A stretch of DNA of 64,000 nucleotides, from NCBI GenBank assembly GCA_002943765.1, contig PQWQ01000002.1:620001-684000 (forward strand). Reading direction: 5' to 3'. The notes below the pieces were generated by a model. It saw only the letters and a program-made list of their open reading frames with translations, ran no database searches and was not told the origin of the DNA. How positions within the stretch are numbered: position 1 is the first letter of the stretch; the number at the start of each line of letters is the position of its first letter. Below are positions 39,780 through 48,857 of this stretch, one piece after another. This stretch comes from Psoroptes ovis (lineage: Eukaryota > Arthropoda > Arachnida > Sarcoptiformes > Psoroptidae). A program made the position numbers and the translations under genes.

Positions 39780-42700
39780 ATGAATCTATCATCATATTTA
39801 AATATTTTAAATAAATTATCACTTACTCATCTAATATATGCAGTAATTGTGATTAATTTATTCAATCTACCATCAATATGTATAGCAAATCAATTTCCAA
39901 TCAATAATTTTGATACTGGAAATTTTGAAAATGTCAATATTCAACAATCACCGCAGCCAATACCACAACCAAGTGTTATGGTTGCTGGTGGTGCTGATCC
40001 ATATGATTCAATTATGTTGCCAAAACGTTTTCTATCACCAGCAATGTTAGCGCCATCAAAAATTGATTTACACTTGAGCGATAATGAAATTGAACAAGCA
40101 TTCAGTTTGGGCAAAGATATGGTTTATCGTAATTGGCGTCTTGAAGATGAATTAGTTCGTGATGGTGTTTATACTAATATGAGCCATGTATCGGCTGTTG
40201 GTCGTCATCAAGCAGTAACGACGACACTTCCTCTCGGAAATATTCTTGATCATAATCAAGAAGTATTTGAAGAGACTAGTAAAATTTTATTACGAAAGTA
40301 AATCTCATAATCATGTTATTTGTCATTTCTCATGCTCAAATGTGAAATCTTTGAATTTTTACTTTTAATTCAAATAGTTTGACAACGAATTTAGATTCAT
40401 ATGAAGCATCAGAAACAGCGATGGCATTAGCCAGTGTACAATTACGTTCACCATTGGCAAGAGCTGCAGTCGATCATTGTCAGCAACATATTATGTGTAA
40501 ACCATCAAGATATCGTACAGCCGATGGTAGCTGTAATAATTTACAATATCCAGATTGGGGCAAAGCATTCACGTGTTTCCAGCGTTTATTACCGCCAGCA
40601 TATGCTGATGGACAATCAGAACCACGTAAAGGATATGATGGCTATCCATTACCAAATCCACGTGTTTTATCTGCTGTCATTCACCGTGATCTTAATTATC
40701 CAGCTACATATACACACATGGTTATGCAATTTGGACAATTTGTTGCACATGATATTGCTTTCACGCCAAGCTCACGAACAAGTTTGTGTTCAATGACAAA
40801 TGATTGATTTCTCTTTGAAAATAATCATTTCTATTTCACAGAGGATGGAAAAATGATACAGTGCTGTCCATGGGGTTCAAATCGTCATCCTCAATGTTAT
40901 CCGATTCCATTGCCAAAAGAAGATCCATTCTATTCGAAATATGAAGAAGATTGCATGAACTTTGTACGCACAGCTAAATGTCCGCAATGTAAATTAGGAC
41001 CACGCCAACAAATGAATCAAATTACTGCCTACATTGATGGTTCTATGATTTACGGTAGTATGGAAAATGAATCACGTGCATTATGGACACAAACAGGACC
41101 AGGTAAGCATGGAATTTTTTTCAAAAAATTAAATTAGATCAAAATATAAAAATTTCACCACTTAGCTGGCCGTATGCATGTACAAATGGGTGCAAACGGT
41201 AAAGAATTACTTCCGCAAGCATTGGATGCAACAAATGATCAATGTTCGAAACCAGAACAAAATATCTTTTGTTTCAAAGCTGGTAAGTGAAAAATTATAT
41301 AATTTCATGATTTGGTGATTTCTTTATTTTTGACAAACAAAATTACATATATTTAAAGGTGATAAACGTGCTAATCAACATCCAGCATTAACTGGTTTAC
41401 ATGTAATTATGTTACGACAACATAATCGTATTGTGAATGAACTAAAATATTTAAATCCATATTGGGATGGTGAAACACTATATCAGGAAGCAAAGTAAAT
41501 ACGATAATTTTCAGATTTATTTTTAAATTTAGTTTTTTTATATTTCTTCAACATTTGTTTATTTATTTATTGTTCAATTAATTGAACAGACGTATTTTGA
41601 TTGCACAATTACAAGCTATAACATATAAAGAATGGTTACCATTGATCATTGGACCGGATGCAATGAAATATTTGAAATTAAATGTTCAATACAAAGGATA
41701 CAGTAAATATGATCCATACGCAAATGCTGGTATTATCAATGAATTTTCATCGGCTGCATTTCGTTTCGGTCATTCATTGGTCAATAGTGTATTTGCTGAA
41801 ATATTACCGAATGGCAAAACAACCGGTTATCGTTTGAGAGAATTTTTCTTCAATCCTTTCGGTTTATATGAAGGCCAATTAGATGCTGTTATTCGTGGCT
41901 TGATCAGTCAAGCAGCACAAAATCGTGATCCATTTATGACCACCGATATGAAAAATCATCTTTACAGACCTAAAGATAATCCATGGGGTTTAGATTTAGC
42001 TGCATTCAATATACAACGTGGTCGTGATCACGGTATTCGTGGCTATCCAGATTATCTCAAATTTTGTTTTGATGAAAAAATTGAATATTGGGAACAATTA
42101 GATCAATATATGCCTACATCACAAAGGAAAAAATTTCAGAGTCTTTATAAGTATGTTAAATTACTTTTGATTTTAAATATTCATATCTATATTTAACTCT
42201 ATCTCTCTTTTTTTAATGAAAATTTAGATCAGTATATGATATCGATTTATTTTCAGCTGGTCTTGCTGAATATCCATTACCAGGTGCAGCAGTTGGACCA
42301 ACATTTACCTGTATAATTGGTATACAATTTTATAATCTTAAATATGGTGATAGATTCTGGTTCGAACATGGCTATCAAATTCATTCATTTACACCAGGTA
42401 AATTTATTTTTGTATTTCTCTTAATCTTTAGAAAAGCTATAAATCATCATAATTTCTTCGATAAAAATAGCACAATTGCATGAAATACGTAAAATTACAT
42501 TGGCCAAACTAATCTGTGCCAATTCAGATGATATACAATATGTACAGAAAAATGTTTTCCGTGGTGAAAGTGAAAAGTAAGTACATTCATTTATTTTTTT
42601 TTTAATTAGATAATTTGTTCCGCAATTATGATGGATAAAAATAACTTTTTTTTACCATTTCCATATAGCAATCCGGTTGTACATTGTAAAACAATCGAAG

Positions 42701-42849
42701 ATACACATCTTGGCCCATGGAAAGGTGCACCGGCCGGTGATCTAAATCATAAACCATCAGGAAAATTTAATCATTATCCACCGCCACGACCACCACCGAA
42801 ATTTCATTATAAACCAATGTACAAGTCTTCAGCGGCGGCCTCATCATAA
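39780..42849 (+). CDS. Secreted animal haem peroxidase (chorion-peroxidase/peroxinectin-like)
   Basis: Nine exons: 39780-40297, 40378-40781, 40842-41102, 41166-41282, 41359-41494, 41590-42150, 42228-42397, 42471-42576, 42669-42849; about 817 residues. The ATG at 39780 gives a hydrophobic signal peptide ending near SICIANQ. A ~170-residue propeptide-like region follows. The peroxidase domain shows GQFVAHDIAFTP (distal Gln and His), YIDGSMIYGS, GDKRANQHPALTGLH (catalytic Arg), FRFGHSLV (proximal His), AFNIQRGRDHG and GDRFWFEH. Such enzymes use H2O2 to crosslink tyrosines in chorion, cuticle or mucosal matrix. The residue before the distal His is Ala, and the Glu that links haem in myeloperoxidase is Gln. 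The C-terminus is a Pro/His/Lys-rich tail. The exact subfamily needs a tree. Confidence 0.9.
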
Positions 42850-43764
42850 TTTTTCGTGGATTGTTTTTTTTTTTGTTTTTGGAAAATAAATTTTTGTTTT
42901 TCAATCATTCCATTTTTTTAAATCACTCATTCATTGATTCATTCATTCATTCATTTATAATTCATTTTTATAATACACTCATTTTTCAAACTCAATAGTC
43001 ATCATCATCATTTTTTTTTAAATTTTGGAGATCCTTAATTTTTTTTTTTAAATATTTTATTAATTATATAATTTTATTAAATGACTTTTACACATAACGG
43101 AGTTTTACACAAACATTCAACTAAACATTGAACACGTTTTGAGCATAATGACACTGCCATAATTATGAATGATTGATTTGAGAAAAAAAAAAACACGAAG
43201 ACACAAATAGTCACACGCAGACACTTTCACGGAGTTATCACATTTGAATGTTTTATATTTTTTAAAAATTTTTTCAATTTTACAATTTTAATTGTCTTCA
43301 ATTATTAATCTTTTTTTTCCAAAGAAAAAAAAAGATGCTCAACTATTATTATAACTACTTTATTAAAAATAAAGTACATGAGAAGAAAAAAAATATGAAT
43401 TTGAGAAAGCAAAATGAGAAAAACACTTATTCATAGTACTTTATTTTTTTTTATAATTTTTACTTTTAATTTTGTAATTATTTATTTTTATTAAAAAATT
43501 CATTTTAATATCAATTTTTGAATGATTGATTCGTATTAAATAATTTTTTTTATTTTTCATTTATTCAAAACAATTATATCAATGATTGTTGTTGTGATGA
43601 TGAAGAGATAACAATTGAGAGCATGACCGATCACAACAACAGTCGACCTGACGATTAATAATGATAGTGACCATCACATGATCTCAATTGATTCAGTTCA
43701 ACATCAAAGCTGAGAAAAAATAAAATTTTGAAAAAAATCAGACTGATAATTAAGAAACTACACA
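42850..43764. other. Peroxidase 3' flank up to the Copia insertion
   Basis: AATAAA at ~42884 is the likely poly(A) signal of the peroxidase. The rest is AT-rich with TTCA repeats near 42930. At 43588-43690 two overlapping inverted repeats could fold into hairpins. No coding region was seen. Confidence 0.55.
43588..43690. other. Two overlapping potential hairpins (candidate structured RNA)
   Basis: A perfect 11-bp inverted repeat pairs 43588-43598 with 43630-43640. A second, 14-position stem with one mismatch pairs 43612-43625 with 43677-43690. The two interleave, so they are mutually exclusive. The second hairpin is 79 nt, the size of a miRNA precursor, but its stem is too short to call one. 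Confidence 0.3.
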
Positions 43765-43769
43765 CTAAA
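43765..43769. repeat. Target-site duplication CTAAA, left copy
   Basis: The same five bases follow the other LTR at 48724-48728. Five bp is the usual Copia duplication length. Confidence 0.85.
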
Positions 43770-43972
43770 TAATATATGAAACTAAATCAATCTAATACAT
43801 CATTTTGAATATAATATATATAATATTTATTGATAAAAACATTTAAAATAAAATAAAAAAATTGAAATTAAAATACATGTCTTAACAAACAATCGACTAC
43901 GACTTATATACTAATCGATTACATTCATGTTTGAAATATGTCGTGTGTACAATCATAGTTCATGTTATATTA
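43770..43972 (-). repeat. 3' LTR of the Copia element (203 bp)
   Basis: Reads as identical to 48521-48723. Its ends are TAATATA and TATATTA, a 7-bp terminal inverted repeat, instead of the usual TG and CA. Confidence 0.9.
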
Positions 43973-43974
43973 TA

Positions 43975-43981
43975 CTTCCCC
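43975..43981 (-). other. Possible polypurine tract of the Copia element
   Basis: On the minus strand GGGGAAG lies three bases before the 3' LTR. It is short for a polypurine tract, but the position is right. Confidence 0.4.
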
Positions 43982-44009
43982 GTGATTGTACATACGACAT
44001 ATGATAAAG

Positions 44010-47000
44010 TTATTTGTGCGATAGAAAATTAAATAAAGATTTTTTCAAGACAGCCAATGAGGTTGGTTTGGTGAGGGGGTCGGCTAATTGGTTTGCCGTA
44101 TTTACATATTGCAATGTTAAATTGTCATTTCGTATATTCTGCAATATATATTTCTGATTTAATTCGAGATGCTTCGTACGTTTCATAGTTTTATTGTTAA
44201 TCGTATATATTGCCGATTTGTTGTCCGAATGAATTATCACACGAAATTTGTATCCAAAAAGTTCTGCAATCTGGCAAATTGGAATGGATAATTTGTATCC
44301 ATCAACAATAGCTCGGAGCTCAGCCTCTGTTGTACTGAGACTGATTTGCTTTTGTTTTCTGGAATTCCAACAACATATGTAATCGTTGCTGGTGATGATA
44401 ATACCACTAACTGATTGTCTTGATTGATCATTCGCAAAATCTGCATCAACATATACATGCAGATCATCATTGTATGGACCAATCTTAATTCCATAATCTT
44501 TTGTAGCGATCAGATATCGAAATATGCGTTTGATAGCAGCCAGTAATGAATGCGTTGGTTTTCCTTGAAACTGAGATAAATGATTGACTGCGAACGCGAT
44601 ATCTGGTCGTGAATTTCGGCTAATATATAATAATGAACCAATTAAATTGCGTACTGGTAAATCATCATTGATGTGTTCATTTTCATTATGTTTATATAAT
44701 TCAACAATTGGTGTGGTCGCTGGTTTCAGATGATTCCATTGATATTGTAACAATAATTTATCGATGTAATTGGTTTGATTAATAATAAAATAATTTTCAC
44801 AATCAATAATTGTTAAACCTAAATAATCATTGAAATTGCTAATTTTATGAAGATCAAATTTCTTTTCCAATGATTGAACAATATTATCAATATCATTTTT
44901 CGAAGATCCAGCGATGATTATATCATCTACGTATATATAAACGTATACACTATTTTTCATAAATAAACATAATTCAGCTGGCGATTGATGAAAACCAATA
45001 GACTTAAAATAGTTCGCAAGGGTTTTATACCACATTAAGGATGCTTGTTTTAATCCATATAAACATTTATTAAATTTCATTAATTTATTTTCACCATATG
45101 ATGGTGGTGGGATGGTAAAAATCAGTTCATCAATTGATGCATTTAAGAATGCATTTGCGACATCCAGTTGTGCCATATGCCAATTGTTCTTTTTAACAAA
45201 TGATAATAATAACAATAAAGCATCTTTGGATGGTGTTGGTGAAGCAGTTGTGGTGTAATGGTCACCATAAGACTGTAAATGACCATTGGCAACTAATCTT
45301 GCCTTATATGTACCATCTCGTTTCTTTGAAAAAATGAAATGTGAATTAATGATTTTCTTATTTTTAATTTTCATTTCTTCTTCAGTGGGATAAACGAAGA
45401 CGTTATGCGAACGTATTTGCTTCATTTCTTTATCAATTGCAGCGATCCATTTATCTGCATTTTTACAATTAATTGCTGCTTCGTAAGTTTTGGGAATAAA
45501 ATCATCATCATCATTAATTAAATTGTTGCTGACAATTCTACATATTGAACATAATTGGCCATAACGCTCAGGCCTTTTTCCTTTTGTTGATCTTGATGAT
45601 CTTCTCAAAGGTTGAGCACTAATGTTGTTATTTTGTGTGATTGAGGATGATGATGAGGCAGCTGTTGAATTTGATGCTGACCATGATGAAGATAACGATG
45701 CTGAGGAATCAGACGATGATGATTGAATAGTATTATTTAAATTATCATTAAAAACGAGTGTATTAAAAACATCACTATTTAAATCAGAATTATCATCAGC
45801 ATGAATTGATGATGGAAAATCAAAATCGTTTATACAAGTTGATTCATCATTATCATCACAATTATTATAATTATTTACACGTGAATTATCATTATTATCA
45901 CAGCTAAAATTTTCAAAGTTATCACAGTTGTTTTGTTCATCATCATTGTTTAAATTTTCACTATTTATATTTTCAGTTTTATCACAGATAGAATTATTAA
46001 AATCACTGTTTAAAAATGTTGACGATGAAACTGTTGGTGAATAAAAACTATTTTGGTTGTTAAAATCACTATTTACAAACGATGATGATGTTGATGACGA
46101 AGAAGAAGATGGAGACGAAGATGTTGATTGATTTTCACTGAAATACATTTCATGTTCTACAAATTTTACATGTGGTGTAATAAAAATTTTGTCATTTTCT
46201 ACATCATATAAACGATAATTCTTCGCTCCGGCATATCCAAGAAACAGACATTTAATTCCTACCGGATTCAAACAATGCTTACGTTTCTGGTGTGGTAAAA
46301 CGATGTAAGCTACACAGCCAAACGTTCTAAAGTGCGTGTATGAACAAGGACGTTTGAATACCAATTCAAATGGAATATCAGAATTACGTGCTATGCACGG
46401 TAGTCTGTTGATGATATAAATAGCTGTCTTACACGTTTCAGCCCAATATTCGTGCTGCAAATTTGCGCTATTTAACATGGAACGAACATATGATTTAATT
46501 ACGCGTATTTTACACTCAGCGAGTGCATTCTGTTGTGGATTATACGCAGATGAGTGCTGATGTTCAATACCATTTGCCATTAAAAATTCATCAAGTGTTT
46601 TGTTTGAAAACTCAAGGCCATTATCTGATCTAAGGTATTTGATCTTAGCATGATGATGTTTTGTGACAAAATTTATAAACTTTATTAGCTTTTCACAAGC
46701 TTCAGATTTGGCTGAAAGTAAATCGTACCACGTATATGATGATCGTTGATCAACAATAACCAAAAGATAACGTTTTCCATTAAATGATGGTGTCACAAAA
46801 TCAGCTAAATCAACATGGATTTTTTCAAAAACATCATAATTAAGAAAATCAGTGACCATGGTGTGGCTAGACAATCTTGATTTATTTTCAATGCATATTT
46901 TACATTGATTATTATCTTCGATTGGAAGATTAAACTTTTTGATACATTGTGAATAAACCGTCTGACCACAGTGTCCCAAGCGATTGTGCCAAATACCATT

Positions 47001-47675
47001 AATTTTATTACAAGAAGATTCAGAACCATATATTATGGAGTATAATCTTTCTCCTTTCTTAACAACATATTCAATATCATTCTGTTTGATAAAACAACGA
47101 TGATTCTTAAAGGTTATTTCAAAATTTTCATCCATCAGTTGCTCTACAGATATGAAATTTTGATCAACTGCCGGACAACATACTACATTGAACAATCGTA
47201 ATCCGTTTTCCAATAATACTTCGCCAATTGAAATTGATTTGACAAGTTCACCTGTGGCAGTTCGAAATTCATCTTCATGTTTAGTCGGATTAATAAGGAA
47301 TTTTTCATCCCAGGTAATATGCCAATCTGTACCTGAGTCAACAAGCCAAGAATCAGATTTTTCTGCCTTTGAAACAGCTTTAACAATGGCTTGAATTTTT
47401 CGTGAACCTATGGATGGCTTTTTGTATCTTGGCACATTGAAATTATTTTTATTGTTGTTATTGTTGTTGGTGTGACTGTTGCTGCTGGTGCTGGATGGGC
47501 CATCTTCATTATATTTTTTATTGAATTTTTGTTTTTTCAATAAATGTGGATATTTTTTGAAACATTTATCAATAGAATGACCGGATTTTTTTACAATAGG
47601 CACAATGTGATTTATTAATTTTGGCAATAGTATTTCTTTGATTTGAGGCAATTGACGTGGAAGAAACATTATCAA
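44010..47675 (-). CDS. Copia pol polyprotein (protease, integrase, reverse transcriptase, RNase H)
   Basis: An uninterrupted frame of 1,221 codons. It begins with the distal part of a CCHC zinc knuckle that really belongs to Gag. Next come the aspartic protease motif WLVDSGTDWHIT near residue 112, the integrase HHCC zinc site (IWHNRLGH ... CKIC), and an integrase core with Asp in VDLADF, Asp in SDNGLEFS and Glu in NALAEC. A long Ser/Asn/Asp-rich linker follows. Reverse transcriptase shows the catalytic YVDD box, and RNase H shows YVDADFA, STTEAE and HSDNKSA. All catalytic residues I can check are present and there is no internal stop. The ATG at 47675 is probably not the true start; pol is expected to be made as a fusion with Gag. 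Confidence 0.93.
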   Translation of the reverse strand: MIMFLPRQLPQIKEILLPKLINHIVPIVKKSGHSIDKCFKKYPHLLKKQKFNKKYNEDGPSSTSSNSHTNNNNNNKNNFNVPRYKKPSIGSRKIQAIVKAVSKAEKSDSWLVDSGTDWHITWDEKFLINPTKHEDEFRTATGELVKSISIGEVLLENGLRLFNVVCCPAVDQNFISVEQLMDENFEITFKNHRCFIKQNDIEYVVKKGERLYSIIYGSESSCNKINGIWHNRLGHCGQTVYSQCIKKFNLPIEDNNQCKICIENKSRLSSHTMVTDFLNYDVFEKIHVDLADFVTPSFNGKRYLLVIVDQRSSYTWYDLLSAKSEACEKLIKFINFVTKHHHAKIKYLRSDNGLEFSNKTLDEFLMANGIEHQHSSAYNPQQNALAECKIRVIKSYVRSMLNSANLQHEYWAETCKTAIYIINRLPCIARNSDIPFELVFKRPCSYTHFRTFGCVAYIVLPHQKRKHCLNPVGIKCLFLGYAGAKNYRLYDVENDKIFITPHVKFVEHEMYFSENQSTSSSPSSSSSSTSSSFVNSDFNNQNSFYSPTVSSSTFLNSDFNNSICDKTENINSENLNNDDEQNNCDNFENFSCDNNDNSRVNNYNNCDDNDESTCINDFDFPSSIHADDNSDLNSDVFNTLVFNDNLNNTIQSSSSDSSASLSSSWSASNSTAASSSSSITQNNNISAQPLRRSSRSTKGKRPERYGQLCSICRIVSNNLINDDDDFIPKTYEAAINCKNADKWIAAIDKEMKQIRSHNVFVYPTEEEMKIKNKKIINSHFIFSKKRDGTYKARLVANGHLQSYGDHYTTTASPTPSKDALLLLLSFVKKNNWHMAQLDVANAFLNASIDELIFTIPPPSYGENKLMKFNKCLYGLKQASLMWYKTLANYFKSIGFHQSPAELCLFMKNSVYVYIYVDDIIIAGSSKNDIDNIVQSLEKKFDLHKISNFNDYLGLTIIDCENYFIINQTNYIDKLLLQYQWNHLKPATTPIVELYKHNENEHINDDLPVRNLIGSLLYISRNSRPDIAFAVNHLSQFQGKPTHSLLAAIKRIFRYLIATKDYGIKIGPYNDDLHVYVDADFANDQSRQSVSGIIITSNDYICCWNSRKQKQISLSTTEAELRAIVDGYKLSIPICQIAELFGYKFRVIIHSDNKSAIYTINNKTMKRTKHLELNQKYILQNIRNDNLTLQYVNTANQLADPLTKPTSLAVLKKSLFNFLSHK

Positions 47676-48318
47676 ATTGTCTCAATGCCATTTTAAGATC
47701 ATCATAATCAATCTTTTGTCGTTTACCGACATCAATCAATACGGGTTGATACATGGAAGGTAATTTTGCCAACAATAGATGTACCTTCATTGCATTATTG
47801 CCAGAAAAATCATTGCCCAAAGATTCATATTTTGCTTCATAATTGGCAATAAATTGATCGAGCGAAACTGAGTGATCAAAACGTAGAGTCAGAATTTCAC
47901 AGAATCGTTTGTGTGTCATTGAGACATCATCGGACTCACGAGTTGTCATATACCGGTAAATTTCAAAAGCGGTATTATATGACTTGATTTGGGCAACAGT
48001 ATTGATTGAAAAGGTTGTGGCCATCAAAACGCCCAGTTTCTCGGCACATTTGTCCTTAATATCTGTAGTGAGATATTGTTCTTTCTCAATGAATTTAAAA
48101 ATTGAATCAATTTTCATCTTCCATTGTGCATAATTATTGCCATCAAATTTAATGCATGAGTCGAACAATGGTTGTGAATTGTTTACTTGGAGTGCCGGTC
48201 CCAATTCATTATTTGGCTGACTTTGAAATGAAGACAATACGTTTGTAAGATTCTGCATGCATGCGATTAAATTTGGATCTGAAATAAATGTTGTATTCGA
48301 TGATCCAGCAGCAGCCAT
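47569..48318 (-). CDS. Copia gag (capsid) with interrupted zinc knuckle
   Basis: A frame of 249 codons starting at the first ATG after the primer binding site. It has the UBN2-type capsid features FDGNNYAQWKMKI and the following helical region. Near the C-terminus the first two Cys of a CCHC knuckle are in this frame; the His and last Cys are in the pol frame one base further on, and this frame stops six codons later. The switch falls at a run of seven A (minus strand). This is either a one-base indel or a +1 shift signal. It overlaps pol by 107 bp. Confidence 0.88.
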   Translation of the reverse strand: MAAAGSSNTTFISDPNLIACMQNLTNVLSSFQSQPNNELGPALQVNNSQPLFDSCIKFDGNNYAQWKMKIDSIFKFIEKEQYLTTDIKDKCAEKLGVLMATTFSINTVAQIKSYNTAFEIYRYMTTRESDDVSMTHKRFCEILTLRFDHSVSLDQFIANYEAKYESLGNDFSGNNAMKVHLLLAKLPSMYQPVLIDVGKRQKIDYDDLKMALRQFDNVSSTSIASNQRNTIAKINKSHCAYCKKIRSFY

Positions 48319-48507
48319 TTTTCAATCATTAATTGATTCAAATTCGTTTAATAATAATAATAATAAATAAATCAATAAATAAATAGATGAAATAAATAAA
48401 TAAAAAATTGATCACACCAATAAAAACGATTGAAACAATAAAAACACATATGAAAATAAATACGATGAAACTGTACATAAATGATGTATTGATGATTTTT
48501 TTTTTCT

Positions 48508-48518
48508 CTCTGCTACCA
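48508..48518 (-). other. Primer binding site, initiator tRNA-Met
   Basis: On the minus strand TGGTAGCAGAG begins two bases after the 5' LTR. It is the complement of the 3' end (CTCTGCTACCA) typical of animal initiator tRNA-Met. Confidence 0.8.
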
Positions 48519-48520
48519 AT

Positions 48521-48723
48521 TAATATATGAAACTAAATCAATCTAATACATCATTTTGAATATAATATATATAATATTTATTGATAAAAACATTTAAAAT
48601 AAAATAAAAAAATTGAAATTAAAATACATGTCTTAACAAACAATCGACTACGACTTATATACTAATCGATTACATTCATGTTTGAAATATGTCGTGTGTA
48701 CAATCATAGTTCATGTTATATTA
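48521..48723 (-). repeat. 5' LTR of the Copia element (203 bp)
   Basis: Same length and, by eye, same sequence as the LTR at 43770-43972. It contains an AATAAA on the minus strand at 48582-48577 that could serve as the element's poly(A) signal. Confidence 0.9.
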
Positions 48724-48728
48724 CTAAA
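48724..48728. repeat. Target-site duplication CTAAA, right copy
   Basis: Matches 43765-43769. Together with the LTR repeat it fixes the element ends. Confidence 0.85.
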
Positions 48729-48857
48729 TATTAGAAAATTATCAAATATTTGTTCTTCAAAGTTTAAAGGCGATATTCGTGAAAAAAAAAATAAAAAACA
48801 AAACTTATAATTAATTTATATTATTTTCACAGATATAATTATTATTATTATGCTTAA

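Larger units (their letters stand above)
43770..48723 (-). mobile_element. Copia-type LTR retrotransposon, 4,954 bp, nearly intact
   Basis: Two 203-bp LTRs flank an internal region with gag and pol on the minus strand. Domain order in pol is protease, integrase, reverse transcriptase, RNase H, which defines Copia (Pseudoviridae-like) rather than Gypsy elements. A primer binding site complementary to initiator tRNA-Met follows the 5' LTR. The LTRs read as identical by eye and the target duplication CTAAA is perfect, so the insertion is recent. The one visible defect is a one-base frame offset between gag and pol. It sits between the converging peroxidase and PM20D1 genes. Confidence 0.93.

Noticed and set aside
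43588..43690. Bantam-like seed on the minus strand of the hairpin (TGAGATCAT)
   Set aside because: The match is on the wrong arm for bantam and breaks down after the seed, so it is not the bantam microRNA.
43770..43975. Reading the LTR ends as TG...CA inside the repeat
   Set aside because: The identical sequence in both LTRs extends further outward, and the CTAAA duplication lies directly outside TAATATA/TATATTA.
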